Source of the DNA: Pithys albifrons albifrons
Lineage: Eukaryota; Chordata; Aves; Passeriformes; Thamnophilidae
Assembly: GCF_047495875.1 (NCBI RefSeq)
Contig: NC_092466.1
Location: forward strand, 13,388,561-13,452,560
Direction: 5' to 3'
DNA: 64,000 nucleotides
Shown here: positions 51,950 through 64,000 of the stretch, one piece after another
How the letters are laid out: each line of letters begins with the position of its first letter
How positions within the stretch are numbered: the stretch's first letter is position 1
Program-made: the position numbers and the translations under genes
The notes under the pieces: generated by a model
Database searches by the model: none
Told to the model about the DNA's origin: nothing
What the model saw: the letters and a program-made list of their open reading frames with translations, nothing else

Positions 51950-52300
51950 TGCGGTGAGAGGTCAGTAGAAAGCTGTCTTATTGTTGCCGCCGTCTCAATG
52001 CACAAAGCAGCGCTCTGCGGGACACGCACTTAACAGCGCTATTAATGCTCACGATGTATCAGTGTCAGCCCCTGGGGGGAGGAGGGGCCCCAGTGGCTGA
52101 ACTGCGCAGCCCATACCAGCTAATGAGATGCTTTTCTTGCCAGCCCTGACAAATAGGCTTCTGTTAATGTTCATTGTTATCGTTCTCATGCTCATCTGTG
52201 TGTTCGGGAGGGGGTTGGTTGTGTTATAGATGCTTGGCTGAGGGATGGCAGGGCGACCCTCTCGAGTGAGCCAGCGGGCTCCAAAGGTGAGCTGGGGTTT
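51950..52300 (+). promoter_or_regulatory. CpG-enriched block, candidate intragenic promoter or enhancer
   Basis: About 14 CpGs occur in 350 bases of otherwise CpG-poor intron, including ttgccgccgtctc, agcgctctgcgggacacgc and cagcgctatt. SOX-like motifs (cattgtt, acaaag) are also present. Near the right end, an ATG at 52245 opens a 14-codon frame (MAGRPSRVSQRAPK) running into a strong donor AAG|gtgagc after 52286. TKS5 is known to use internal promoters for isoforms without the PX domain, and this block lies after the last PX exon. However, the 14-codon frame ends at phase 0, while the exon that follows exon C must start one base into a codon, so a coding fusion would be out of frame. It could be a 5' UTR exon or only an enhancer. 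Confidence 0.33.
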
Positions 52301-54346
52301 TAAGAAGAGGCAGACGTTCAGCAGATGAGGAGAAAGCTTTGAATCCCTTCAATAAAGTAGTATGTTTGAGTGAGTAGTTGCAAGAAGTAGGAGTTCTGCA
52401 AAGAACGGAGATAAAAGGACGCTTTCAGGCAGGAGAGAGGATTTCTGCCTTTTCCAGATGTGGCATTTGCATTTGGAGAAGGAGAAAAGCCAAAAGGCCA
52501 GGCTGATGAAGGATGCTTTGTGGTGCTTCCAGCCTGTGAAAAAATGCAGTCCTTTGAAAGTTAGGTGACTTTGGATTATTAGGCAAGGGATGAAAAAATA
52601 GGCGTCTTAAAAGGAGTCCCTTTCCCCGCTATTCTTACAGAAGTCTGGTCCCCAGTGCTTTATGTAATTACTCCTTTTCTTTTTTTCCTTTTTGGTCTAC
52701 TTTCTCTTAAGGCTTTTTTTTTTTGGCTCCATCAATCAGCATCCTCATAAATCAGAAAATTTTGTCCTTGCAGACTTCTGACAAGCAATTTATATTTAAT
52801 TTTTTTTTGACAGGCGTATAAACTACTGAGCCCAGTACATCCTGATCCCTGACAGGATAAATAGTGTTTGAAAGAAGATTGAATTAATATCAGCAAACAG
52901 AGAATTTTGGGCTTTAACAAACAAATGTTGTTTTCTGACATGATTTTGTCTATCCTAATATATACTCAGAAAATCTCCAACCTTATCTACACGTCAGATT
53001 CATTCAGTTCAGATATACTCACATGCCATGGAACTGTATAAGCAGATTATGTGACAATCAGTTTAAATGAGCACTTACCCAAAACAGACCATTTAACAGC
53101 TTGGGGCTGTAATGGTCCTTTGCAAGTTTCCTATAACAGTGTTGTTCCAGCCATGTATGCTTCTTCTTTTAAGGCTTTATTTTCAAAACATCAAAGCAAA
53201 TTCCTGATTTTGAATGAAGTAAGACACAGCCCAACAGAGACACATGTCTGGAACGTTCCACCTCCAGAGTAAAGCAGATAGATAACACTAAACTTGCTGT
53301 TGGTCTCATCCCAAGAGTAGCCCTCCTTCTCCAGACAGTTATGCACATGGGTAGTTTCCTGCACAGTGAATAAATGTTTTGAGTTCAATAGGAGCACACG
53401 TGCACCAAAATTTATTTGTGTGTGCATTCATATGTATGTTTGTTTGATGGGAATGAAAAGTTCTGGAGAGGATTGGGATACAATGCACGCTCATTCATCA
53501 GTAACCCTCTTCTGCAATTCATGTTGACTCTTCTTTCTTGCCTGGAGATGGACAGGTATGGAGTATGTGCACACACAGGCTTTGGGGACAGCGCAACAAC
53601 TTCAAATTGAACTAAGTCACCACCTTTCAAGGGATGAGAGTGGGTAACATCTATTCCTTGAGATTCCTCAACACAGATGTCACATGGCAAAACCAGCAGG
53701 AAGGCCTGACTGACCTGATCGTTTAGATGTTTTAAATAGTAGATAATTTGTGTGTGCCCTAAATGTTCTTTTTATGCATTATTTTTACAACTTTTTCATT
53801 AAAAAAACCAAAACAAAACAATAAAAATAGCATGAAATCAATTAGGTATGTATCTTCATTTGTATCTTTGAAGGGACCTTTTAATTGTGTAGCTGTAAAA
53901 ACCAATGGCGCATCAATACGGTCTCCATAAAGGAATGCAGCTGCTCTGAGAATAAGCAATAAGCCCGAGGCTATGCAGGGTACCTTTCTGTGGCTGTACT
54001 TGCTGTAAAATCCTGTCAGATACCATTTTCACTGTGGTTTGTTTGCTTCAGCTAGTGCTTGCTCCATGATCAGAGGGAATTCAGCCATCAAACAGGGTTT
54101 GGAAGGTCTCATTCCAGTATAACAGACTAGGTCATTGTAAGGTGTCTAGTGTGTGCTGCAGGCAATTTACTTTTTGTCTCCTAATCTGCATACACGCATA
54201 AACTTCTACAGGACATTTTTACATTGAGATTTGTTCTTATCTCTTGCTTTCTTTTGCTTTCTTACTTGGCTGTTTTGTCCTTGACTGCATCAGCTTTGTG
54301 TCCTCAGATTGGCATATCTTTTCTTGTGTCATTTTTAACCATCTCT

Positions 54347-54410
54347 GTTTGGTTTTGTTGGGGTTTTTTTGTTTGTTTTGGTTTGGGTTTTTTTGTTTTT
54401 GGGTTTTTTT
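54347..54410 (+). repeat. G/T-rich low-complexity tract (64 bases)
   Basis: A sense-strand run of G and T only, with T groups up to seven and G groups up to four. It has the same composition and orientation as the tract at 40501-40621. Confidence 0.85.
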
Positions 54411-55229
54411 CATTATCCTTACATCCCTTGGATGTTGTTTTCTTCCTTCTCAATATGTTCTGTCCTGTTTTCCCCCGCATGGCTACACTCACTTCTATTT
54501 ATCCCACTGGTACTTTGTACATTGTGTTTATTTGCTCTCTTATATAATTCTTCCATCACTCTTTCCCTTTCCCATATCTTTTCATCCCCAATCCCACATA
54601 AGAGATAACAGAGGGATGACAGAAGTGTCCTCGACACAGGCAAGATGCTGAGGATAAGTGCACCCTTGCTGTCTTGCAGAAGCTGTCCCATTGCTGGATT
54701 AGCTATTCGCATAGAGAACAGCCAGGACAAGTCAGTCTGGGGCTGTAAAAGAAACTGAGAGCAAACTTTTGCCACATGTATTGTGCTCTGGGCAAGGGCC
54801 TACCCTCACCTATATTACTGGCCCTGATAACTGTCTCTCAGCAATACAGGGAACTTGCTCCTTTGCCCTGCTAAGCGCAACTGTTTTTTAGGAAGAAAAG
54901 GAGAAGTGATGGAAACCTAATTTGGCAGAAATAAAATCATCAAGGTGTTGTGCTGGTTTGTAACATGTAATTTTTGTACAAGTTGTCTTTGTGGATTTCC
55001 AAACAGAAATTCATCATCACTGGCCTGAAGTTACTGGGTAATTAATCTTCTGTGATGGATAAGGCAGGCGAGGTTTTCAGTCTGCAGGCATGAAGAGCTA
55101 TGAGCTAACCTGCAGCACTGCTGAACCTTTTCTCTCTCCCCTACTTCTCCATTTTCCCATGACCTTAGGAAAAAAAAGAAATCCCCACTTCATAGCTCTT
55201 TTTTTTTTCTAAATCACACTTTATGGAAC

Positions 55230-55430
55230 ACAGTTTTAATACTGTATGGTGCGTGTTTAATGATGTCCATATGGGTTTGTGGGTACAGGAATTAAATACA
55301 TAACGGTTCACGATGACATAACACGGAAATGCAACTCCCGCAGTGCTGGTGTGTAGGCTGTAAAGGGTTATTAATAAAAATGAAGGTTTAAATAGAAAAC
55401 AAGCTTAGCAGCACCGTTTTGGCCTCAGGC
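55230..55430. promoter_or_regulatory. Candidate conserved non-coding element
   Basis: An AT-rich block that nevertheless keeps several CpGs (ggtgcgtgtt, taacggttcacgatgac, acacggaaatg, ctcccgcag, gcaccgtttt). In CpG-depleted vertebrate intron that mixture is often a sign of constraint. No repeat or coding resemblance was seen, and a regulatory role is only inferred. Confidence 0.27.
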
Positions 55431-58400
55431 CCATCTGTGAGTGATGGAAAAAAAAGAGGCTGGAATATATGGTCTTTCCTCAATACATGAAAATAAATAC
55501 ATTTTACCACCATCCCCTGCTAAACATTTCAGAGAGAAAACTGCAGGCCTGATGCATGGCATCTCTCTTCAATGAGAGCCTGAGCTCAGGGAGGTCTGGA
55601 GGGGATATTTCAGCAGGGTGCAGAACACATCAAACAAATACTAAAGGGGAGATTGATGCCTTAGATTATTAAAACGGGGTAATGCCACAATGTTTTGATT
55701 GGCAAAACCTTTCAACAGTTGGACATTAGTATTTCAGAAGAGCAAACCATTCTGTTTGTGGGTGAGCCAGGAAAATAACAACTCACACAGTTTGGGGGAA
55801 TGACCTCAAGGAAATCCCATCCCATCTTGTAACTAGAGTTGATGCATCAGTAAGCCAAGGAAATTACATAATGTGCCCATTACTATTATAGACAAAGAAA
55901 AACAAGTTTACTTTTCTGTGTTCAGCCTTATTCTCTCTGTAGTTGCCCCAACATTTTGTTTTAAGTGTTCAGAAAAAATGAAACAGCAGTGAATGATGTG
56001 CTGAGCATCTCCATCTTAGTGCTCTGTCTGAGACATCTCTTGCTGATTTCCCACTCATTGTTAGTGACAGGTACTGTATGGGCAGCACCAGCACAAATTT
56101 AATGTTATCCTTCTGTTCTGTACCCAGCGTTTTTGCTGCAGTTTGAGCTAGTCTCAGAGCAAAACACATCAATCTAAATGCACACAAACTAACTCTAGAG
56201 TCTGTGGCTTGGGATTTTCCACGTGGCAGACATGTCTAAATTACCTCCAGGTTGTGGTCCAGGACAAGGTTAATGCTTCACAGCAGACACATAAGGGTCA
56301 GGACACGCTAGAAACAAAAGTGGTCCTGCCCTGTTTTATGTGTTGTAAAATCCCAGTACTCCCAGCTATGTTCCCCAGCTCAGTCTGCTTACATCCTTCA
56401 GCTCCAGCACCACACTCACCTCAGCCCATCCTCGCACCTCTGGATTCCAGCAGATGGCTTTCCCCAGCAGATGGCCATGGAGGATGCAGAGGGAATGCAG
56501 GAGAAATGACCTTCCTGCTTTTTCTGATGCTGTCTGGGGCAAATTCCCACTGTCTGCTAGTTCCTTGGTGCCTCCAACTGTTGTTCATTGTGAGACACAG
56601 ATGTTGTTAGCTCAGTGGCTTCTGTCCAACCACCAGATACTTGAGTAGAACTCAGCCCGTTCTGTGGAATTGGAATTCATGCTGAATAGATGGCATTGCA
56701 TTTTTTCCCACCTGACCAGAGCTGCGACAGTGAACAGAAATGGGGGAACATGGCACAAAACACTCTCTCTCTGCACCATCTCCTGTGCTGCTGTGTTCAC
56801 CTTTAAACCTCCTGGCTCAAAACCAAGATCCTCCTCTAAAAATTGGTTAGAAAAACTTCTCCCTGCTCCTGTTCTGACAGAAGAGATGGCTGGGCTCTGT
56901 TGCACAGGTCATGCTCCCACCCACTGCTACTGTACTCTGGGTCATGTCAGGCACAACTAAAGTTTCTGGAAAATTATATGTCTATTTTTTCCAAATTTCT
57001 TTATGCTGACAGATGTCAGTTGTTTGTCTTCTGAAACTGGTCTCTTCAAAAATAGGTATTATGTCCCTTTAAATAGCACAAACCACATGGGAATGAGATT
57101 ATTTTTGTCCTTAGCTGTCTATAATCTATCTTACTTCTTTTTTTAGGGAACCCAAAACCTTCCCAGGGTTTGTTCCTAATAATAATACTGAAAAGAAAGC
57201 ATCATGTGAATCACACAGTAGCAGCAATAGCAATAGTACTGCATTGCCCTTCTGTAGAGCTGTCTTGCCATACACCTCGAAGTATAGCCCAAACATGAAC
57301 CCTCTCTCTCAGCTTGACTGTGAAATACAGGTTTTATTTTAGAACAAAGGAAGCAACAGTATGAAAGTTTGTAAAGGTCAGCAAGGATAGAACAGGAGCC
57401 AGAAGGTCTGGATTTTAGCTTCATGTTATGACTCTAAGCAGACTTTCTATTTGCCTTTGCAAACACTGCTAGCACACCAACAGTTTAACTCTAGGATCTG
57501 CAGGAGTGGGTCAGCTTCCATGTCAATTTTTAGAAAATTCTATATTTGAGGAAAATATGCCAAAGAAACATTGAACTAGTTTGCCCCAGGTTACAGGGGC
57601 ACTAGTCTTTAGGATACCCTTAAATTCTTTGCTTTGACCATTGGCCCCTCAGTCCTCCAAATGAATACACACTCATCCCTTGCTCATAAGCATGTGAAGG
57701 GGGATCTTTAGCTCAAGACTGACCTCACCTTGTTGTCTTCCTACCCCAGGCTATGGTGAATTACCTGATTTAAAATCACTCCCCTGAGATGAATATGAGA
57801 CCTGCACAGAAGAGATACAAAGACCAGTTCTTGCTTCTTCATACACCAGGACAGCAGGAAGAGCAGGGTGGGCTGTAGCTGTGATGTGGATGAAGCACCT
57901 GCTGTTGTGCACAACTCTGCCCCGTGGCAGTTCTGGAAAGGATCAGTGTCAGCATGGAGGAAGGGAGGAGGGCTAATGGTTTCCTAGGTCTCCCTCTTCT
58001 TCCTCAACCAAATCTCTGTAAGCACTGGGAGCATAGTCTGGTGTAGAAGATAAATTGCTCAGGAGTTTACATTCTGTTTCAGCTCATCAGTCCGCGTAGA
58101 GGTGCAGGCTCTGCTCACTGTGACACTTGGCTAGTTCATTCCACTCACAAGTCCTTGTCCAGAGTCAGTTCTGCTTTCCATGTCAGCTGTCTGCTCCACT
58201 GTTTGCCCTCTTGTCCCTTACTGCAGACTTTGCTGATTGTAACTGGTGCTGGAGACATCCTCAGCCCTGCTGGACTGTTTGTGCAAGGAGGTTTGGCTGG
58301 AGTTGCTCAAGCACTCAGGCAGCCATGTACTTTGGAGCTTTCCTTCCCCAGTGGGTATAAGTGTCAAAGGTGCGTTTTCTTCCCCCTTGGCTTTGTTTGC

Positions 58401-60500
58401 TCTCTGCCTGTCCTGTCCTGTATTTCCCATCTGTGCCTCTTGTGCCTGTTGACCTTTGAGCTAACGTGAGCACATCCACCTTGCACAGGCCTTTATCTGC
58501 CTGACCTCCCTCTTGGGAGCTACTAAGACATTTACTTGACAGGTAGTCCATTTACTCACACCATCCTGTCCCTTGCTTCCGCACATCCCACAGGACCTTT
58601 TACTACTCTGTGCCTCTTCACTAATTTTGTGGTTACCAAATGTGTGGTCTTCCCAGCAGCTGACATTGTGCAGCATTCTGCCCAGAGCCCCCTGCTCTGT
58701 CCTCCTTTGTGGTTGCTGGTGCTGAAGATAGACCTTGTCCTACACAAAGCTGTCCCTGAGTGTGCCAGTGGGTGAGAGAATGCGCCCTTGCATGTGGCTT
58801 TTGTTCTCAGTGCACAACCCACCTCCCAGAGCAGCAGATAAACACAAACAGCCTTTTTCTGCAGTTTAATGAGCAAAGCAGAGCAGTGCTTCTGAGCTGG
58901 TCCTTTAACCACAAGGACATCATCGCATCCTGAGCCTTATGTAAGTAAATCTGTCGTCGAGTTTTAGTCTTTCTTTTGTATAACTTTATGTAGCAGCTCA
59001 TCTTAAACTTGTAAAAGCATTTTGTGGGAAATTATGAGTAGCAGGTGGGCAACTTCTTCCATGTATTGCCAGCTAATCGGTAATGCTCTCCTTTATCATA
59101 ACAAATGAGGCAAGTTTCTCAAAAGCAGTATCGTGTGCTGTTCTTTTATCTCTTTCCTTTTGCTTTAAGTCTGGAAATGGAGTTCTGCCCTGGACAAGGG
59201 CACAAAATGTGGAGCCAGGACTCCCACCTTCTGTCTTGATCACTGGATGCTCACGGCTATACTAAATCCTGCTTGTTCAGTGTCATTGTGAACTGGAAGG
59301 GACTGTAGGTATTCAAAATACCGTGTTTAGTCATAAATGTTTTTAAAGGTAGAGGAGGTAAAAAAACCAGTGTCACAAAATGCTGATGAAACTGGAACTC
59401 TTGTAACTGTTTTTAACCTTGGAACTTCTAGATCCCACTGGTGTTTTGCTATCCCACTATCCCAAAGTCATTTGTACTCAAGGCTCAAGGTTTTGCAGTT
59501 CCTTGAGACAAAATGTTTTGTACCTCCTGTTCTGTCATCATTTCACACCTCTTCTCTTCTGTTAAGCCATCACCCCCTCCTCCAAAGTGGTAGGTGGCAC
59601 AGGAGATGTCACATCATCCCTGTGAGGGTAACTGCACAAAAGTATCTTGGAATCTGGCAAAGCACAGCTCTCTTTCTACAGCTGGGCTCATCTCCCCTTC
59701 AATGGAAATTAAGTGTCTAAATCTTTTAGTCTTTCCCTCTTTGCCAGTTTTACTGTATGCTCTGGGGTGAAGTTTTGTCATGCTACATCTATTTTTCCTT
59801 GCCAAGAGCTTCTTTATGGCTTTGATTTAAACTAAGTCCAGTCAGACACAGTGGAAGGCCATCGTGTTCCAATGCTGGGAATGGGCTTTGAGGGCTGTTT
59901 ATCTTTTTCTCCGAGGATAGCAGCACATTTGCGTTTGTGTTGTGTGTATGTCTTGGGCTTACACAAAAACTTAAGGATCTGATTCTAGTGGGTCATGCTG
60001 GCAGGTATCCAAACCCATAAATCTGGTCACTGTGCTTTTCCAAATGTTTATTGTGCTGTTTAAGCTTTTATGGGCTCTTATGTGTATTACATATGGTCTG
60101 AATAAATGTAACGCAGTATTACTGTGCTTAGCTGAGATGCAGAAGAGCCTCCAAGGGGATCATTAGAGCTGGGGCAGCCATTGCCAGCATTTGGAGATGA
60201 GTTTCTTGGTTGAGCTTTGCAGGGTTATGGGGATCTTTAGCCCTGTTCTGTTAGGTTTTAAATGCCACTTGATCTGAGGTTGCAGCTGTGGAAATAAGAA
60301 GCAGAGAGTTGCAATTTCTTGGATTCAGTCCGGGATTCTTGCAGCAAATATCCCCTTTTTAAAACACTAATAAAAGGCACTAGACTTTGCATGTATTTGC
60401 TGCATTTCCTCTGTGCTGCTGCTGTGGAAAGGTCTGCTCTGATACCAGTGGGACTCAGGACAAAACTTTAGGAATCAGTGGATGGATAGTGGGGCAAAAA

Positions 60501-60522
60501 TCACCTACACTGCTGTAGGTGA
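60501..60522. other. Perfect short hairpin (9-bp stem, 4-base loop)
   Basis: tcacctaca and tgtaggtga flank the loop ctgc. A further acctacag at 60529-60536 could pair with the right arm instead. It is too short for a microRNA precursor and has no U-run, so no RNA gene is claimed. Confidence 0.5.
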
Positions 60523-63500
60523 CGAAATACCTACAGACTCCGTCTAAGACTCAAGGCTGCATTACTCCTTCAGACAGCTGGCAAAGAGGATATTCCCTAC
60601 TCCTTCAAGCCTACAGCTTCTGTTTGATCCTGAAGATCAAACATGAACCAGCCAGACTGAGCCAGCCAGGCTCCAGCTGGTGGGAACAGGAGAAAGACTT
60701 GGTCTTGAGGGACAGCCATGTGAAAGTGGTACCTGGCCCAGGCCACCTCCCCATCTCGTGTTATAGTCCTGGAAGCACGTAGGGAGTGTGCATGACACTG
60801 AGAGAGTGCCACGGTCCCGCTGTTTCACATCCTTAGTCTCTTTCATCCCAACTGGATTGAGGAAAGAAACTGCAGAGAAAAAACAGCCACACTCTGGCCA
60901 GCCCTAACAGCTGTAACAGCAGCCATGCCAAGACCATGGGACCTCCAGAGAACAGCAGTTCAGCTGTGGGCTTCCCTTCACTGGGCCAGTTCCTTCTGCT
61001 CCAGGAAATCCTTTTAGCACTGTCACTTCACTTCCACCACTGACCCCATTGACTCCAGGAAGATATGGGCTCGTAGCTGAGCTTGCTGCCAACACTGTCC
61101 TTCTGGCCTTTCTGCTCCCTCGTCTCTGCCCTGTATGGCTATTCAGATTGCAAGTTTGGGGCAGAAACAGGTTTGTATTTCTGCAGCAGACATACAAGCC
61201 CCCATTAGGGTTGGCGGGCTGATGTAACCTATTTTATCAGTAATTGCTCTCTGCTGGAGGACAGACTGAAATAGTGGAGGCTTCACAGAGGCACAGGAGA
61301 GGGATGGAGGAGGTAGACAGAGGTTGGACTGGGAAGAGTGGGGATGAGGCCAGAAGCAGTGGGATTCAGAGTCAGTCCCTTGCCTCTGGACAGCTGAATT
61401 TAACACTGCAAAACCTGTTCTGATTGCTTTTTATTTCTTCATTTGTTTTTTATCAAGACTGAAATTCAGAAATCCTCTCTATGTCAGCTCAAACATTGCA
61501 CTGGTGGAAAAATTGCTTAAAAATAAAGAAGCTGAAAAAAATGTGTGTTTGCAACTGGAGCTAGAGTGCTCCTGGCTGTAAAAATGGATGGTGTTCTCTT
61601 CCTTCCCTATTACTTCAGGCTGAGGATTAAAATGTGGGTTAGTGCTGGCTGTGTTGAGATAGGAGCAAAACCTCTTAACTACTGCAACGTAAGTTAGAGG
61701 ATTGCTTATGCTGGATGCCACATGGAGGTGGAGGAGTGACAGTAGGTAACTTCACCCCACTTGGGTGTGAAAGTGTTAAAGTTTTAAAGGCTGATCCTCA
61801 GGAGCATGGGGACACTGAGTGATATCACAATGTTTTGACACCTAAAATTAGCAGGGCAAGGAAAGAGAGCATCTTTTGAGCTTCACAGAACCTTTTGAAC
61901 CATTTTTCTCTGGATAGAAGTTTTTCTTATGACCTCTAGAACATGAATACATTTGGTACAAGGTCATTTACAGAAGAAACCTCTTCTGTTGCATTCTCCT
62001 CTCTTTGACCTTGAAGCTGTTAACATGTCTTGGGTCAAACAGCCAGATGAGCAGGATAAATGCAAATAATGGACAGCATTAACACTGGTTGTGATGGGCT
62101 ATAGTTTTCCTTATACCAACAGCTTCACTTAGTCCTGGCTGATCAAACTGGTGAACTAATAATAGAAAATAATAAGAAAGTAATAATTCTGGCATGCAAA
62201 CATTGTGCCAAACCCAGCATGCACCTTGTTCTGCGCTCCAAGGACTTTCCTCAGGCTGCAGTGAGGGAAGGGCTGGGAACCCACCTCCCCTTGGTGCCAG
62301 AGAAGTCCAGCGCTTGGGGAAAACCCCGCAACAGTCCTTTGGTTCTTGCTGCAAGTGTGGCCACATGTTTGGCACAGTGAGCAACCTCTTACAGGTTGTG
62401 TAATGTTACAGGGCAGACACCATGTGTGGTAATGCTGTTGATGGCAGCTGAGTTACCCTGGGGGTACATCAGTCCTGTGGGGGTTTGTTTGGAGTTATGA
62501 GGTGTGGCACTGTATTACTCACCTTTGCACCATGCTGCGTATCCTGCTTCCTGCTGCTGCACTCGGTGGTGCTGCTGCTGCTTTGACCTGCAGGAAGGGT
62601 TTGAACCTGCCTGTGAAGAATTCACAGAAACAGAGACATTGCAAAGTACTGACTTGACAGCTCAGAAACATTCTCCCTCCCCTCATTCAATCTAGTGACT
62701 CAGCAGGCTGTTCCCACTAGAAGCTATTATGCTACTTCTACCTCTATATGCTGCTCCTCCCCAAAAGCTGTGGTTGATCCTATGGTTTCTGTAGGGGAAG
62801 AACAAAGGTGGTGACCATGAGCAGAGAAACTAAGGTGAACTGTATCTAAATCTGAGGTGGGCTATGGATGTGGAATCACAGCACCAGATTTTGCCACCGG
62901 AGCTGATACTTGAAAACATGTTTCAGGGAGATCCATTTCTTGGACAACAAATGACAGCACAGAGAACTGGGGACACATGAACAAACTCAGTATTTTACAT
63001 ATCTGGGATTTGCCTATCTGTAAAATTAAGAGAACAGGCTGCATTTGTTCAACTTCCCTGAAAAAAACAGGCTTTACTTGGAGCCCACCTGTGTGTTTGG
63101 CTCCCTCATGACTTGGAGGTTCTGTCAGGGAAAGTGCTGGATGTGTAGAAAGTGCCATCGTTGTCACATGGTTGTTGGCAGCTTCTTTTCGCCTGCAATA
63201 TCAATCAGTGCTGATCAGTGCCGCTGGGTAGGCACCATATAAAAGTCTCAAGTGTGTCTGAGAATGGGGAAATAAGTAGGGGATAAATGGGCTAGAGAGG
63301 ACTTTTTACTGAAATAACCCGCTGGCTTCTCTTTCTCTGCCTCTTCGTCAAACATCCTCAGTGTGTGATGCTGAAACATGAAGCTGGGAGGAATATGCTG
63401 CTGCTTCAGCCTCTTGGGCTCCCATCAGTCCTGTGTGAAGGCAGTGTGAGGGCAGAGGAGCTGAATGCAAACACGCAGTGCCTTCCTTTAAGCCATTTCC

Positions 63501-64000
63501 AGTCGCTTTGGGCTGCTTAAAGCCATGTATTCTTTTAATATCATTTGAAGAGGTTCATCCCCAGCCACTTGTTTCTACCCACTTCTTCCTTCTCTTCACT
63601 GGAGTTTCTCTCCTGCCTGCCCACATGAGAAGGAATGGAATTGTTAATTTGCTGCTCTTCAGCATGGAAAAGACAGGAGGGAGCATCAGGGGATGCAGAG
63701 AATCCACTTTGTGGGGGGATGTGCTTGGAGAGGAGCTCTCAAAGCAGAGAGAAGCTCTTTTGCCAGCAGACTCCTGTGTCAAGTACAGGTAGCTCTGGGG
63801 CTTCCACCTCTTTCCGTCTGTCACTAGATGATGAATCAATTGTTTGTGCTGCCCTGCCACAGTGCCAGGGACAAACTCTCTGGCAGAAGGGTGGGGAAAG
63901 GGAAGAAATAGAGAATTTATAGTGGGGATGATTTGTTTGTTCACAAACAGCCTGCTGCAGGCTTGTGCTCAGAAGTCAAACCAAAGCTGATGTTAGACTT

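Larger units (their letters stand above)
1..64000 (+). other. SH3PXD2A: SH3PXD2A gene, internal part (PX-domain exons and introns)
   Basis: The whole window lies inside one gene, identified from three spliced exons at 443-518, 31980-32056 and 41201-41292. Joined, they read as one unbroken peptide matching the middle and end of the TKS5/FISH PX domain. TKS5 is a Src-substrate scaffold of podosomes and invadopodia with one N-terminal PX domain and five SH3 domains. The PX domain binds phosphoinositides at membranes, and the SH3 domains recruit actin regulators, ADAM proteases and NADPH oxidase partners. The paralogue TKS4 (SH3PXD2B) is disfavoured because exon C reads [20 protein letters not shown], which fits TKS5 better than the TKS4 version as remembered. 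The first PX exons lie upstream and the SH3 exons downstream of the window. Very long introns are normal for this gene. Confidence 0.95.
41293..64000 (+). other. SH3PXD2A: Intron after exon C, 5' part (at least 22.7 kb)
   Basis: Begins with donor gtaagt and runs past the window end. Contents: an 18-base-period tandem pair (44949-44981), G/T tracts (45884-45905, 54347-54410), two short hairpins (47277-47301, 60501-60522), and three islands that look regulatory (48830-48960, 51950-52300, 55230-55430). Promoters of PX-lacking TKS5 isoforms would be expected in an intron downstream of the PX exons, such as this one. Elsewhere (41300-44900, 45000-47200, 47310-48800, 49000-51900, 52400-54300, 54420-55200, 55450-60490 and 60530-64000) I recognise nothing beyond homopolymer runs. 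No next SH3PXD2A exon was found. Confidence 0.85.

Overview
This window looks like a piece of a bird nuclear genome, probably a songbird or a close relative. It holds the interior of one large vertebrate gene, SH3PXD2A (TKS5/FISH), read on the + strand. Three short exons can be recognised from their protein sequence, splice sites and codon phase. They encode the second half of the phosphoinositide-binding PX domain. Everything else is intron. The avian assignment rests on a CR1 LINE 3' end of bird type with its terminal octamers, a solo endogenous-retrovirus LTR of a kind common in birds, and the near identity of the exon peptides to vertebrate TKS5.

Layout: 1-442 is the end of an upstream intron. 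Exon A (443-518) is followed by a 31.5 kb intron (519-31979). Exon B (31980-32056) is followed by a 9.1 kb intron (32057-41200). Exon C (41201-41292) is followed by at least 22.7 kb of the next intron, to the window end. Exon phases run 0, 1, 0, 2 and join without a break. The start codon, first PX exons, SH3 exons and 3' end all lie outside the window. No second protein gene, tRNA, rRNA or CRISPR array was found. The many open frames elsewhere are about what chance predicts for 64 kb.

Repeats: a CR1 3' fragment (6296-6812, minus) with a frameshift, a CR1 tail scrap (33343-33366), a very decayed older CR1/L3-type LINE relic (19850-20365, plus), a solo LTR (21972-22559), MIR/CORE-SINE-like relics (28214-28292, 28690-28760, 39069-39136), an unnamed ancient amniote repeat remnant (12614-12754), several G/T-rich tracts, and small microsatellites.

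Most worth checking are two possible intragenic first exons. The first is a CpG-rich patch at 4800-4945. It has an AP-1 site, an ATG, a 30-codon open frame and a strong donor whose phase matches exon B; if used, it would give a TKS5 isoform with only the C-terminal part of the PX domain. The second is a CpG-enriched block at 51950-52300, downstream of the last PX exon. It also has a short ATG frame and a strong donor, but the phase does not fit exon C's successor, so it could only be a 5' UTR exon or an enhancer. TKS5 is known to make PX-lacking short isoforms from internal promoters, so both are plausible but unproven. Several other islands look like conserved non-coding elements. No new genetic system is evident.
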